Below, one piece after another: positions 18,544 through 26,717 of a stretch of DNA of 64,000 bases. This stretch comes from DATDIC01 sp963777625. GTDB lineage: Bacteria; Pseudomonadota; Alphaproteobacteria; Acetobacterales; Acetobacteraceae. Each line of letters begins with the position of its first letter. Positions within the stretch are counted from its first letter, which is position 1. The translations under genes and the position numbers were made by a program. The stretch lies in NCBI GenBank assembly GCA_963777625.1, contig CAVZRO010000015.1:62001-126000 (forward strand). Reading direction: 5' to 3'. The notes beneath the pieces are model-generated. The model worked only from the letters and a program-made list of their open reading frames with translations. It was not told the origin of the DNA and searched no databases.

Positions 18544-19998
18544 GTGAACGGCAGGGCGGAAGAATCACTCGAAGGGTTGGGAGACCACAGGCTGACATCG
18601 CCAAGGGCGCGAAGAAGACGTGGGTGGCTGGGACCAGCCGGCATCGGATCGCATCTCGACGCGGTGATCCGGCATGTCGATTGCCGGATTGATGAGGTGA
18701 TCGAGCGGATCATTGCGATGCGCCGTTTCCGTTCCGCGGCGACCAAACGGGCGGGCACCGCGGAACACCGTGCGTGCGTCGAATGGTTTGTCGAGGAACT
18801 CCGCGGCATCGGGTTCAGCGCCAGTGTTCGCGATACGCCTGGTCGTCCGATTGCAGTGGGCCATGACCGCGGCTCGCCAGGACCTTCCGTATTGTTCTGC
18901 GGTCATTATGAAACGCCACCCAGTGGTCTGACGCACGAGAACCTGGGCGATGGGACGGCCACTTCGACTGCTGCCAGTGCGATACATGCGATACAGCAGT
19001 GCGGCGCAGACCAGTCGATTCAGCTCATGGCCTTTGTCGAAGCCTGTCGTGCTTGGAAGGCCGTGGCAGGACAGTTGCCAACGGCCGTGTCGGTGCTGAT
19101 TGAGGGCGAGGGTTTGTCGGGATCGGCCACGCTCAGGTCGTTCTTGCACATGTACGCCGACGAACTTGGGGCCGGTATAGGTTTTGCCCCAGCCGCACAG
19201 ATCTGGTGCTGCGCCGTGCCGGCGATCAACAGCATGTTGCGTGGCGTGTGCTGCGAGGAGTTTACCATCGCGGTTGACAGCGACCAGCTTGGCAGCAGTG
19301 CAGCGGCGGATCCTGCTCGAATCCTTGCGCGCATACTCGGCGATCTGCATGACCCATCCGGACGCGTAACAATTCCCGATTTCTACGCTGGCATCAACGC
19401 GCCGCTCTCGCGGCCGGCCGCCCGGTCGAGCGGGGCCCCCTCCGGTACGGACGAACTGCAGCACGCTGGACGCTCGATCGTACCGGAAACCGAGCGTGAA
19501 GAAGAGGCAATGTGGCTAGAGCCGACCTGCGAGATCGACAGCGTCAGTGTCAGCGGCAGTCACACAGTCGTCGGGGGGCTCGTGACATCTCCGCGCGCCT
19601 TCGCCAAGCTGTCCTTCCATCTGGTCGGCGACCAGGATCCCGATGTCGTCAGCCGAGCCCTTCGTGACTTCGCCCGAGCCCGCGTCCCGCCAGGCTCCCG
19701 GATCGAGTTCGCGTCAGGCAGCTCGGCTGCTCCCGTCCGGTTCGCCGCAAGCAGTCCTGCCTTCCGCAAGGTCCGGCAGGCCCTGACCGTCGAATGGGAG
19801 CGCCAGGCCGTCTTCGCATGCGGGGACGCTGCCCCAGCGATCCACGCACTGCGGGACACGCTCGGGATGGAGGTGATCGTGATCTCCTTTCCCACGAGAC
19901 AGGACGGTCTCTGCATCCCGCGTGAGGCGTCCGAGCTGGTGAACTATCGGGTTGGCGTCCGGTCATGGGTGCGCATCCTGGACGCTTTAGCGCGATGA
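18544..19998 (+). CDS. Degenerate M20-type peptidase-like protein
   Basis: The N-terminal part (LDAVIRHVDCRIDEVIERII, then VEWFVEELRGIGFSASVRDTPGRPIAVGH) and the order of blocks match M20 dipeptidases/deacylases, but metal-binding positions are altered. The usual GHYDVQP reads GHYETPP, the following bridging Asp block reads ENLGDGTATSTA, and the EGEEEIGS motif reads EGEGLSGSATL. The catalytic Glu pair and probably several ligands are missing, so this looks like a pseudoenzyme. The annotated GTG at 18544 is weak; real translation may begin nearer 18650. It follows the metallophosphoesterase and may belong to its operon. Confidence 0.65.
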   Translation: MNGRAEESLEGLGDHRLTSPRARRRRGWLGPAGIGSHLDAVIRHVDCRIDEVIERIIAMRRFRSAATKRAGTAEHRACVEWFVEELRGIGFSASVRDTPGRPIAVGHDRGSPGPSVLFCGHYETPPSGLTHENLGDGTATSTAASAIHAIQQCGADQSIQLMAFVEACRAWKAVAGQLPTAVSVLIEGEGLSGSATLRSFLHMYADELGAGIGFAPAAQIWCCAVPAINSMLRGVCCEEFTIAVDSDQLGSSAAADPARILARILGDLHDPSGRVTIPDFYAGINAPLSRPAARSSGAPSGTDELQHAGRSIVPETEREEEAMWLEPTCEIDSVSVSGSHTVVGGLVTSPRAFAKLSFHLVGDQDPDVVSRALRDFARARVPPGSRIEFASGSSAAPVRFAASSPAFRKVRQALTVEWERQAVFACGDAAPAIHALRDTLGMEVIVISFPTRQDGLCIPREASELVNYRVGVRSWVRILDALAR

Positions 19999-20156
19999 CC
20001 GGACTGGCGCCGATGTTGGCATGCCGGGCACGACGGCAGGACGCTGGGTACGGGACACCACCATAGGCGGCAGTCTATCGGGACTCCGCTACGCCAGGCC
20101 GCGGTGATGACTGACGGTCTGGGTGTCGGTGTCTGGGATGAGGGGAGGGTCCATTG

Positions 20157-20552
20157 ATGCCCACAGGGGGTTCGGTTTCCGCTGGCGTACTTGCCATGGT
20201 TCTGGTCGGCGCATTCGGCGCTACCGTCGCCGGGCTCATCGTCTCGTCGCTGGTGAGCAGCCAACTGGTGACTGCCTTGATCGCGGCATTCGTCGCCGCT
20301 GTCCTCGCGCTGATTGTCGGCCCCCTCATACTGGGTAACCAGGCGCGGTTGTCGCTGTCCTCTGCCGGGCTGTGGAACCTGGTCATAGCGTCTCTGATCG
20401 GCGCGCTCGCCGGTCACGAGTTGGCGGTGGATATCAGAAATCCGCCGGTCTCGACCCTGATCGGAGCAGCCTCGGGCGTGATCGCCGCGATTCTGATCGC
20501 CGGTTCAGTCGTCACTGTGATCTGGGCGAGGAACCACCCCGACAATGGCTGA
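20157..20552 (+). CDS. Small four-helix membrane protein of unknown function
   Basis: A 131-residue hydrophobic protein with about four predicted membrane helices (VLAMVLVGAFGATVAGLIV, LIAAFVAAVLALIVGPLIL, LWNLVIASLIGALAGHELA, LIGAASGVIAAILIAGSVV). GAGGGGAGGG precedes the ATG. I do not recognise a family. It lies between the M20-like gene and an HdeD-type gene, on the same strand, among other small envelope proteins. Confidence 0.6.
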   Translation: MPTGGSVSAGVLAMVLVGAFGATVAGLIVSSLVSSQLVTALIAAFVAAVLALIVGPLILGNQARLSLSSAGLWNLVIASLIGALAGHELAVDIRNPPVSTLIGAASGVIAAILIAGSVVTVIWARNHPDNG

Positions 20553-20603
20553 CGTGGCAGACATAGGCGCCCGAAGTGCCGCCTTCCCGCAGTCTGGCGC
20601 GGC

Positions 20604-21146
20604 GTGAGCGGCGGCGACGCTGCCACGACCGATGTCTCCGGAAGGTGGCGTTGGTTCGTCGCCCTGGGCATCTTGCTGCTGGCTCTCGGCATTGTCGCCT
20701 GGATCGACGCGATGGCAGTCACGGTTGCCAGCGCCGTTGTAATCGGTGTCACCCTGGTGGCGGGCGGCGTGCTCCAGATCCTGCATTCCCTGGTGGTTGG
20801 ACAATGGCGCGGCATGGCACTGAGCCTGTGCAGCGGTATCCTGTACGCGCTGGGCGGCGTGCTCGCGATGAACGAGCCGCCCCATGGCGGGGCCATATTG
20901 ACGCTGCTGCTGGTAATGACAATTGTGACCGGCGGCGTTCTGAGGGTTGCGGCAGTCCTGCGTCACCAGCGCATCCAGGCACGGGCGCTGCTGCTTGGTG
21001 GCGTCGCCAGTATCGTCATCGGCGCGCTGATCTACCTGAGCCTGCCCTGGCCCGGCCTGTGGCTCCTCGGCACGTTGATCGCGATCGAACTGTTCATTCA
21101 GGGGAGCGGGTGGTTCTACGTCGGTTTGGTGTTGCGGGCCGGCTGA
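20604..21146 (+). CDS. HdeD family membrane protein (DUF308)
   Basis: A 180-residue inner-membrane protein with six hydrophobic segments arranged as three DUF308 pairs; words such as LGILLLALGIVAWIDAMAVTVAS and GGVLQILHSLVVGQWRG are characteristic. In Escherichia coli HdeD is part of an acid-resistance island and helps at high cell density, but the molecular activity is unknown. The GTG start has only a weak ribosome site, so the exact start is uncertain. Its presence a few kilobases from urease and an exported carbonic anhydrase is relevant to the acid-stress idea. Confidence 0.82.
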   Translation: MSGGDAATTDVSGRWRWFVALGILLLALGIVAWIDAMAVTVASAVVIGVTLVAGGVLQILHSLVVGQWRGMALSLCSGILYALGGVLAMNEPPHGGAILTLLLVMTIVTGGVLRVAAVLRHQRIQARALLLGGVASIVIGALIYLSLPWPGLWLLGTLIAIELFIQGSGWFYVGLVLRAG

Positions 21147-21464
21147 ACCTTGTAGGGCCGGGGCGCGGGAACGACCGTGCGGCGGCGTCCGCGTCAGGGC
21201 AAAGTCGCGCCCCCAACGTGGGACGGACGCCACGAACATGGGACCCCGATCCCTTGAGAAGCGGATGTCGGCGCGTAGGATGGGCTATCTCGACCGCGAG
21301 GGTGCTGACGCGGATCTGGCCACGTCAATCGCGGCTCGCAATTGGGGCAGTACGCGGGGCGTTGCCGGCTGACGAGATGTTGTGGCCCGGGCATCGCTAT
21401 CGCCGGGTACTGACAAGGCACATCGTCGCTGGGTGCGATGCTTCGCCTACGGAGAAAGATCGTC
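21147..21464. other. Intergenic region, nothing recognised
   Basis: About 320 bases between the HdeD-type gene and the lipoprotein gene. Long open frames here are out of phase with any recognisable protein. I see no RNA gene, terminator with a T-run, or repeat. Confidence 0.4.
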
Positions 21465-21896
21465 ATGAAGCCAATGCTCATCTGCTTGCCTGGAATATTG
21501 CTGCTCGCGGCCTGTGCCCAGACCCCGATGGGCCCGACCGTTCCTGTAACGCCGGGACCGAATACGTCCTTCTCGCAGTTTCAGAATGATCAGGCCGTGT
21601 GCAGAAACTTTGCCGATCAGGCGGTAAGAGACCAGGCCCAGGGCGCCAATTTGCGAGGCCTTGGCGCGGCGGCGCTGACCACTGCTCTTGGAGCGGGTCT
21701 CGGAGCGGCGATCGGGGGAGGCTCGGGCGCCGGGATCGGAGCGGCCGCTGGTGCACTCGGCGGCACGGCGCTGGGCGCTCGCAACACCTCGAATGCGAAC
21801 ACCTCCATCCAGGCACAGTACAATAACGCTTTCTCGTCGTGCATGTTCAGCCTCGGCAACAGCGTGCCGTCCCAGGGGCCGATGATGAACCGGTAA
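21465..21896 (+). CDS. Glycine-zipper lipoprotein
   Basis: A 143-residue exported protein with a lipobox-type leader (MKPMLICLPGILLLAACAQ, cleavage before the Cys). The middle holds a glycine-zipper region (LGAGLGAAIGGGSGAGIGAA) of the kind found in outer-membrane or surface small proteins, and the C-terminal part contains two further cysteines. The ATG at 21465 has GGAGAAAG upstream; an earlier in-frame ATG at 21438 would spoil the leader. Function unknown. Confidence 0.75.
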   Translation: MKPMLICLPGILLLAACAQTPMGPTVPVTPGPNTSFSQFQNDQAVCRNFADQAVRDQAQGANLRGLGAAALTTALGAGLGAAIGGGSGAGIGAAAGALGGTALGARNTSNANTSIQAQYNNAFSSCMFSLGNSVPSQGPMMNR

Positions 21897-22024
21897 TTCC
21901 CGACGACGGACGCGGCCTGCGGGGGCTGCCGATGAATAACGTTGTTGCAGACTTGAGTTGTTAGATTTATGGATCGGGTCGGCCCCAACGGCGCAAACTT
22001 GGCGACGCAGGAAGGAGACGCGTT

Positions 22025-22246
22025 ATGCGATGGTTGTACCTGACAATCGTCTGTTTGCTGGGCGCGGTCACGCTGATCTTCGCATTCGAGAATTTGGAAA
22101 TTGTCAGTGTTGATTTCCTTTGGTTCAGCATCCGACTGCCGCTCGCTCTCCTCGTCGTTGTGATTTACATTGTCGGAATGGTAACTGGCAGCAATTTGTG
22201 GGCCTTGATTTGCCGATTGGTCACGGGCGCGAGGCGGAACGCCTAG
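22025..22246 (+). CDS. LapA-type small membrane protein (DUF1049)
   Basis: A 73-residue protein with two membrane helices and the central word NLEIVSVDFLWFSIRLPLALL, typical of the LipopolysaccharideA/DUF1049 family of envelope proteins (LapA is linked to LPS assembly control in enterobacteria). AGGAGACG sits just before the ATG. It stands alone between the lipoprotein and a convergent SHOCT-domain gene. The role here is inferred only from the family. Confidence 0.75.
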   Translation: MRWLYLTIVCLLGAVTLIFAFENLEIVSVDFLWFSIRLPLALLVVVIYIVGMVTGSNLWALICRLVTGARRNA

Positions 22247-22274
22247 TCACATGCCTGCCAACAGGCTTCCAGCC

Positions 22275-22655
22275 TTACTGCACCAACCGCGCGCGCAGCC
22301 GTGAGTATTCTTGTTCCGTAATCGCTCCAGCCGATTTCAGCTCGTTAAGTTTGACTATTTCGTCCGCCACGCTGTAGCCCACTATCTGGCGCAGCTCTTC
22401 CCCGGCCCGTCTGGCCTGCTCTTCATGGCGACGCGCCATTCCGCGGCCCTGGGTGAGCATATACGCAAAAATCCCAACATATGGCAGCACGATCAACAAT
22501 ATCACCCACAGGATCTTTGAAAATCCCGACACATCGCTGCGTCGAAACAGGTCTCCGGCGACGGTGATAAGCAGCCAGAACCACAAGATGAACAGAAAGA
22601 TCGCCAATAGGTCGGTCGCGAAATTCGTGAATGTAAAACCACCGTTGAAAAGCAT
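22275..22655 (-). CDS. PLDc_N/SHOCT domain membrane protein
   Basis: A 126-residue protein. The N-terminal half has two membrane helices with the pattern of the phospholipase D nuclease N-terminal region (PLDc_N; ILWVILLIVLPYVGIFAYML). The C-terminal half ends in a SHOCT motif (DEIVKLNELKSAGAITEQEY). This pairing is common in small proteins of unknown function linked to envelope stress. The ATG at 22655 follows a GGAGG site on the minus strand. It converges on the LapA-type gene. Confidence 0.78.
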   Translation of the reverse strand: MLFNGGFTFTNFATDLLAIFLFILWFWLLITVAGDLFRRSDVSGFSKILWVILLIVLPYVGIFAYMLTQGRGMARRHEEQARRAGEELRQIVGYSVADEIVKLNELKSAGAITEQEYSRLRARLVQ

Positions 22656-23002
22656 CGTTTCCTCCGTTCAGCGCGTTCTACACTACAACTCTCTGTCGGC
22701 AGCCGTGAGTAGTCAGGCCACCGTCCACCTGCACCCTTCATCAGAGCGAGGCTGCGTCCATAATTATCAACCTGCAGGCACGTATCGCAGCTTGGGCACA
22801 ATCGGTCTATCGTTTCAGCTCGTCAGCGGTTAATTGGAACTCGATGCAAAATATCGGGACGTTGGGCTCATTCGACTTCGACGCGTACTGACCTCTAATT
22901 CGTGCAATCGGAGTTGCCCGGCAGTGCCGAGCCATTACAGCATGACCCTGCCCCGCACGTGGAGCAGGTCAGCGGAAGCCAAAGACAATGATCCGGATAT
23001 AG
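22656..23002. other. Intergenic region upstream of a PRC-barrel gene
   Basis: About 350 bases between the divergent SHOCT and PRC-barrel genes; both promoters should be here. I recognise no gene or repeat. An ATG at 22988 lies in frame with the PRC-barrel protein but is separated from it by a TAG at 23000. Confidence 0.4.
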
Positions 23003-23461
23003 TTGCTTGCGACATTCGTTGGAATTGGACTTCTCGTCGTCCACCCTTCCCTTGCGCAAACTCCGGCGCCGGCACAAGCCGTGGCGCCGGCCACCGTCCC
23101 GGCAGGCTCGCTGGAGAGAGTAGGGAATGCCTGGCGCGCGCGGAATTTACTCGGGGCTTCGGTCTTCAATGACAACGGGCAGCGTGTCGCCACGGTCAGA
23201 GACCTGCTGCTGACGGACGACGCCAAGGTGGACCGAGTTGTGCTCGCCGTTGGTCCGCGTGGCAGATTGGTCGCTGTCGCATTCGACCAACTCAAGTTCG
23301 TACCAAGCCAGCGCTTCGATACACCCGTATTGGCCGTGCGCGGCAGGGTGTCTCGTATGGTCAGCGCAGCTCACGCCGATCGCAGGCCATATGGAATCTT
23401 GCTTCCCGGTGTGACGCAGGCGTCACTTCTACAGATGGAAAGTTTCCAGTTCACACCGTGA
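23003..23461 (+). CDS. Exported PRC-barrel domain protein
   Basis: A 152-residue protein with a signal peptide (VGIGLLVVHPSLAQ) and a PRC-barrel-like domain (LLGASVFNDNGQRVATVRDLL, AKVDRVVLAVG). PRC-barrel proteins bind small ligands or partner proteins; the role here is unknown. The listed start is a TTG. A better start would be the ATG at 22988, but a TAG at 23000 stands between; without it the leader would read MIRILLATFVGIGLL, an excellent signal peptide. Either the leader carries a nonsense mutation or the sequence has an error. Confidence 0.68.
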   Translation: MLATFVGIGLLVVHPSLAQTPAPAQAVAPATVPAGSLERVGNAWRARNLLGASVFNDNGQRVATVRDLLLTDDAKVDRVVLAVGPRGRLVAVAFDQLKFVPSQRFDTPVLAVRGRVSRMVSAAHADRRPYGILLPGVTQASLLQMESFQFTP

Positions 23462-23575
23462 CACGTCTTTCGATCAGAACCGCCATCCGGCCTTGAACAC
23501 GAGGCCAGCCACATGCACGCCGGCGCCGACGGGCTGCCGCGGGACAAGCGTCAGACGCTGGCACCAAGTGTTGGA

Positions 23576-24781
23576 TTACTCGGGATAAGTCTCACCGCCG
23601 TCCGGCGTCGCCTTGTGGAATAGAATGAATGCCAGGGGGTTGCCGGGCTCGGACGTCGCGTCGCTGCGCTGGCCTGCGACCTCTCCGGCCACGCTGCTGG
23701 TATATTCCGCAACCACTTCGCCGAAACTGTTGCGCTGGATGGCCACCTTCTGTCCGGCTTCGACCTTGTCATTGAGCTTGACCAGATGCTCGACGAGCCC
23801 GCCCTCGGTTGCAAGGATCGGCAGCGCACTGTTGCCGATAAAGACACCCACGTCCTTGCCTGTGCGCCCCATTGGCCCGGCGAGGATGCCGTGATGCTTC
23901 AGTACGTTCATTGTGCCTTCCACGAACAGCGAGATCATCTCAAGGTTCAGGACGCGCGCAGCGCCGATCTCCGGCGTGAAAGCTGGGATGCCCACGTCGA
24001 TAAACGCATTATGCAGGACGCCGGGATACACGTGATTGTCGAAGATCTGGCCGACGGGGTAGAGTTCCGCCATCGCCCTGATCTCTGGCACATCCATGCC
24101 GGCGATATTGAATGCGGTGACCTCGAATCCGCTTGTCCCGGTATGGAAGTCGATCGCGGCGTCGGCGTTCGGCCGCAGCAGCCGATTGAACAGGAGCCCG
24201 GCGTGTCGGCTGGGCGCGGTGGCGCCGTTCTCGTTCCCGGGCCATTGCCGATTCATGTCGATCAGATCAGCGCCTCTGCCCGAATTGGGCCATCTGCGCT
24301 GCATGCCTTCCAGCGCCGGGCTGGACACGTCCATGACCGCCATCACCGTGCCCGACATCTCCGCGGGATCGAGCTGGTTCATCACGGTCTGGACCGTATG
24401 CACGGAACTCATCTCGTCGCCATGCACTCCGCTGACCAGAACGACGCGCTTGCCCGGCTTTACCCCCTTGGCGATCGTCACGGACACATACCAGTGCTGT
24501 CCGGTGGGCATCTCAACGCCCTGAAAATACAACAGGTGCTTCTGCCCGGGCTCCAGGTCGTTGACGTTGAGCGTGCTGACGACCTTTTTCCCCTGGATTG
24601 TGTCGCCGGTATAGACAGTTGCTGATGGCGCACTCGGTGCCGGGCTGACAGAGGAAGTCGCTGAGTTCTGGGCGTTCGCAGAACCAGCATTGACCACGAG
24701 AGCAGCCGATGCGCCGATCGTTGCAATTGATGCGATCATGAAATCGCGACGATCGAGACGTTCTTCCGGCTTGCTAGGCAT
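23576..24781 (-). CDS. Tat-exported succinylglutamate desuccinylase/aspartoacylase family protein
   Basis: A 401-residue member of the M14-like AstE/AspA zinc family. The leader MPSKPEERLDRRDFMIASIA has a twin-arginine motif, so the protein is probably exported folded. Family motifs are present: VVLVSGVHGDEMSS (zinc His and Glu), NRQWPG and AAIDFHTG. The substrate cannot be told; relatives deacylate N-acyl amino acids or similar amides. It is a single gene on the minus strand, followed downstream by a PRC-barrel gene in convergent orientation. Confidence 0.8.
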   Translation of the reverse strand: MPSKPEERLDRRDFMIASIATIGASAALVVNAGSANAQNSATSSVSPAPSAPSATVYTGDTIQGKKVVSTLNVNDLEPGQKHLLYFQGVEMPTGQHWYVSVTIAKGVKPGKRVVLVSGVHGDEMSSVHTVQTVMNQLDPAEMSGTVMAVMDVSSPALEGMQRRWPNSGRGADLIDMNRQWPGNENGATAPSRHAGLLFNRLLRPNADAAIDFHTGTSGFEVTAFNIAGMDVPEIRAMAELYPVGQIFDNHVYPGVLHNAFIDVGIPAFTPEIGAARVLNLEMISLFVEGTMNVLKHHGILAGPMGRTGKDVGVFIGNSALPILATEGGLVEHLVKLNDKVEAGQKVAIQRNSFGEVVAEYTSSVAGEVAGQRSDATSEPGNPLAFILFHKATPDGGETYPE

Positions 24782-24860
24782 GATTGAGGTTCCTAACCGT
24801 GTGTAAACGACGTTTCGGACATTAGCATACTGTGAACCCCCAGATCTTTACGGTAACGAA

Positions 24861-24931
24861 CGCGTTGGTGCACGAAACCAACAAAGCGGTGCGAGGCGAC
24901 AGTCGATTCCCACGGTTCGTGCACCAACGCG
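24861..24931. repeat. Inverted repeat downstream of AraC gene; carries copy 1 of a 41-base repeat
   Basis: The arms CGCGTTGGTGCACGAAACC (24861-24879) and its near-complement at 24914-24931 form an 18-base stem around a 34-base loop. The right part, read on the minus strand from 24931 to 24891, is almost identical to 26559-26599. It starts 4 bases after the stop codon of the AraC regulator, in the direction of its transcription. It may act as a terminator or be the end of a small mobile cassette. Confidence 0.7.
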
Positions 24932-24935
24932 CCGA

Positions 24936-25991
24936 TTAGCGGTTGCCCAGCAGGTCGCTGAAATGCACGCAGGCTTGCACCCGGCGAACCTGGGGCATGG
25001 GATGTGGTGTACTCAGTTTGGCAGACGCGGCGCGCAAATCGCCTGGGCTGACGCCGAACATGGCGCGAAAGGCCCGACTGAAGCTCGATGAATCGGTGAA
25101 GCACAGATCGTGCGCCATCGCGGTGATTGACCGGGTGTTCCTGCAGTCGGAGAGCCGAGTGTGTGCCTCCATCAGCCGATGACGCTGGATGTAGGACGTT
25201 ACGCCACCTTCGCTCTCCAGCAACCGGTACAGGTTGGAACGTGACATCCCGACTTGGCGGCACAGCATCTGCGGTCCCAGGAGTGGCGATTGCAGATGAG
25301 CGCGGACCATCTGGCGTACTCTTTCGAGGCGGCCGACATCGAGGAATACGCGGGCTGCCTCGACCCGCTCCACCGACGGCGCAACCCAGGCAGCGACCAG
25401 CTTGCTGATCGCGACCGTCAGGTGCGGCGCGTCGCTGTCCAGCAGAAGCGGCAGCCGCTCCAACAATATCTGCAGGAAGTCGCTGAGAAACCGCCCGAGC
25501 GGTGTATCCAGAACCGAGCCGGTGGCCGCATCCAGAAGTGGCGCGATGTCGTGAAACGTGTCGCGCGACAGCAACATGTCGACGCGGTCGATCTTCGAGC
25601 GCCTGGTCGTTGAGACTTGGCCGAGTGACCAGATATAGGACTGACCTTCCTGAACCTCGATCGTTCCCCTCGGGGTTTCTATCGAGGTCGTGCCATGCAG
25701 CAGGTGAGTGACGACCCAGTGGTCCGCGGGCGAATGGCGGATCAGACGCGGGGATCGGACCGTAAGCGCCGCAGGCACAGCGAGCTGCGTCACCAAAAGT
25801 CCATCGCTGAGCTTCCAGACCCGGTTCTCCGCCGGGAAGCCATCGCTCATCGGCTGACGCGACCTCACGTCGAGCAATGGCAGACACCAGCCGCGCCAGC
25901 CCTCGTACTGGTCATGCGCTGGCAGCGACTGGGTAGCAAACACCTCGGGCATCATCGCGTTGGTCCCGTCACGCAGGTGGATACAGGGCAA
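24936..25991 (-). CDS. AraC-family transcriptional regulator
   Basis: Third AraC paralogue in the window, 351 residues. N-terminal AraC_binding_2-type domain (SPADHWVVTHLLHGTTSIETP) and C-terminal DNA-binding domain with two helix-turn-helix motifs (CRQVGMSRSNLYRLLESEGG, CFTDSSSFSRAFRAMFGVSP). The best start may be the internal MMPEVFATQ rather than the first ATG at 25991. It diverges from the small exported protein at 26204 and shares with it an identical 3' flank repeat, which hints that the two genes form a unit. Effector and targets unknown. Confidence 0.87.
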   Translation of the reverse strand: MPCIHLRDGTNAMMPEVFATQSLPAHDQYEGWRGWCLPLLDVRSRQPMSDGFPAENRVWKLSDGLLVTQLAVPAALTVRSPRLIRHSPADHWVVTHLLHGTTSIETPRGTIEVQEGQSYIWSLGQVSTTRRSKIDRVDMLLSRDTFHDIAPLLDAATGSVLDTPLGRFLSDFLQILLERLPLLLDSDAPHLTVAISKLVAAWVAPSVERVEAARVFLDVGRLERVRQMVRAHLQSPLLGPQMLCRQVGMSRSNLYRLLESEGGVTSYIQRHRLMEAHTRLSDCRNTRSITAMAHDLCFTDSSSFSRAFRAMFGVSPGDLRAASAKLSTPHPMPQVRRVQACVHFSDLLGNR

Positions 25992-26203
25992 AACGCGGCA
26001 GCGCCGTGTCCACCGTCCATCTTGGTTACGACTCGATGGCAGGCCAGCTATTTGCGACGTGTAGCAGAATGTTGGGACACGTGGCCAACCCCTGGCAAGG
26101 ATGGGCGGTTATACTGGAAAAATACAGTGCGAACCTCGACAGCCGCGGTGGCCCAGGGCCGGCTCCTGGCTGTTGGTCATGGCCCAAACGGAGATGAAAA
26201 CAG

Positions 26204-26554
26204 ATGAAGCTCTGGATTGGTGCGATTGCTATTGCCGGGTCCGCCGCGCTCATGGCAGGTCCTCAGCACGCTTATGCGCAGGCGTCAGCAACGTTCCAGA
26301 CAGCCGTGGGAAAGGCGGAGCTTGCCGAGCTGAGCCCCGACAAGCGCGCGGAGGTGGAAGCGCGCATGAAGCAGCCCGGCCAGACCGTGCCGGAGATCTT
26401 GCAGACCATCCTGCTCAACAGTATCAAGCTGAAATACCCGGCCAATCGGATCGCTGCGCTCGACTTCGGTCGCGGCATCGCCATCGTCGAGCTTCCGAGC
26501 GGGGAAATGCGAACGATCCAGTTCGACACCCATACGCTGGCGATCAAGTCCTGA
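26204..26554 (+). CDS. Small exported protein of unknown function
   Basis: A 116-residue protein with a clear signal peptide (MKLWIGAIAIAGSAALMAG, cleavage near AYAQA). The mature part is charged, with no cysteines and no family I recognise. GGAGATGA lies before the ATG. It is transcribed divergently from the AraC regulator at 24936-25991, which is therefore a likely regulator. Its stop is followed after 4 bases by the 41-base repeat that also follows the AraC gene. Confidence 0.7.
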   Translation: MKLWIGAIAIAGSAALMAGPQHAYAQASATFQTAVGKAELAELSPDKRAEVEARMKQPGQTVPEILQTILLNSIKLKYPANRIAALDFGRGIAIVELPSGEMRTIQFDTHTLAIKS

Positions 26555-26558
26555 CGTC

Positions 26559-26599
26559 CGCGTTGGTGCACGAAACCGTGGGAATTGACTGTCGCCTCG
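26559..26599 (+). repeat. Copy 2 of the 41-base repeat
   Basis: Begins CGCGTTGGTGCACGAAACCG and matches the minus strand of 24891-24931 with one substitution and one added A. It starts 4 bases after the stop of the exported-protein gene, the same spacing as copy 1 has to the AraC stop. The two copies thus lie as inverted repeats bracketing both genes (about 1.7 kb). Confidence 0.75.
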
Positions 26600-26717
26600 T
26601 CAGGGTTGGCTAGCCGCTGGCATGCTGAAGTGAGCGGAACACGACGGGACGGATGGCGGCCCTGTCGCCTGGTCGGTAGGGTCGGCCCGTCGTTTCATGC
26701 TTCGATCTGGGAAGCCC

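Noticed and set aside
18409..18692. Arginine-rich extension of the metallophosphoesterase frame
   Set aside because: It is the out-of-frame tail created by the break at about 17961; the true C-terminus with the GHxH motif lies in the other frame and ends at 18408.
24861..24931. Classical intrinsic terminator
   Set aside because: The hairpin is long but the loop is 34 bases and no T-run follows, so I list it as a repeat with possible regulatory role.
24793..25887. Long alternative frame over the third AraC gene
   Set aside because: Arginine/proline-rich shadow frame typical of GC-rich DNA; the AraC frame has complete sensor and DNA-binding domains.
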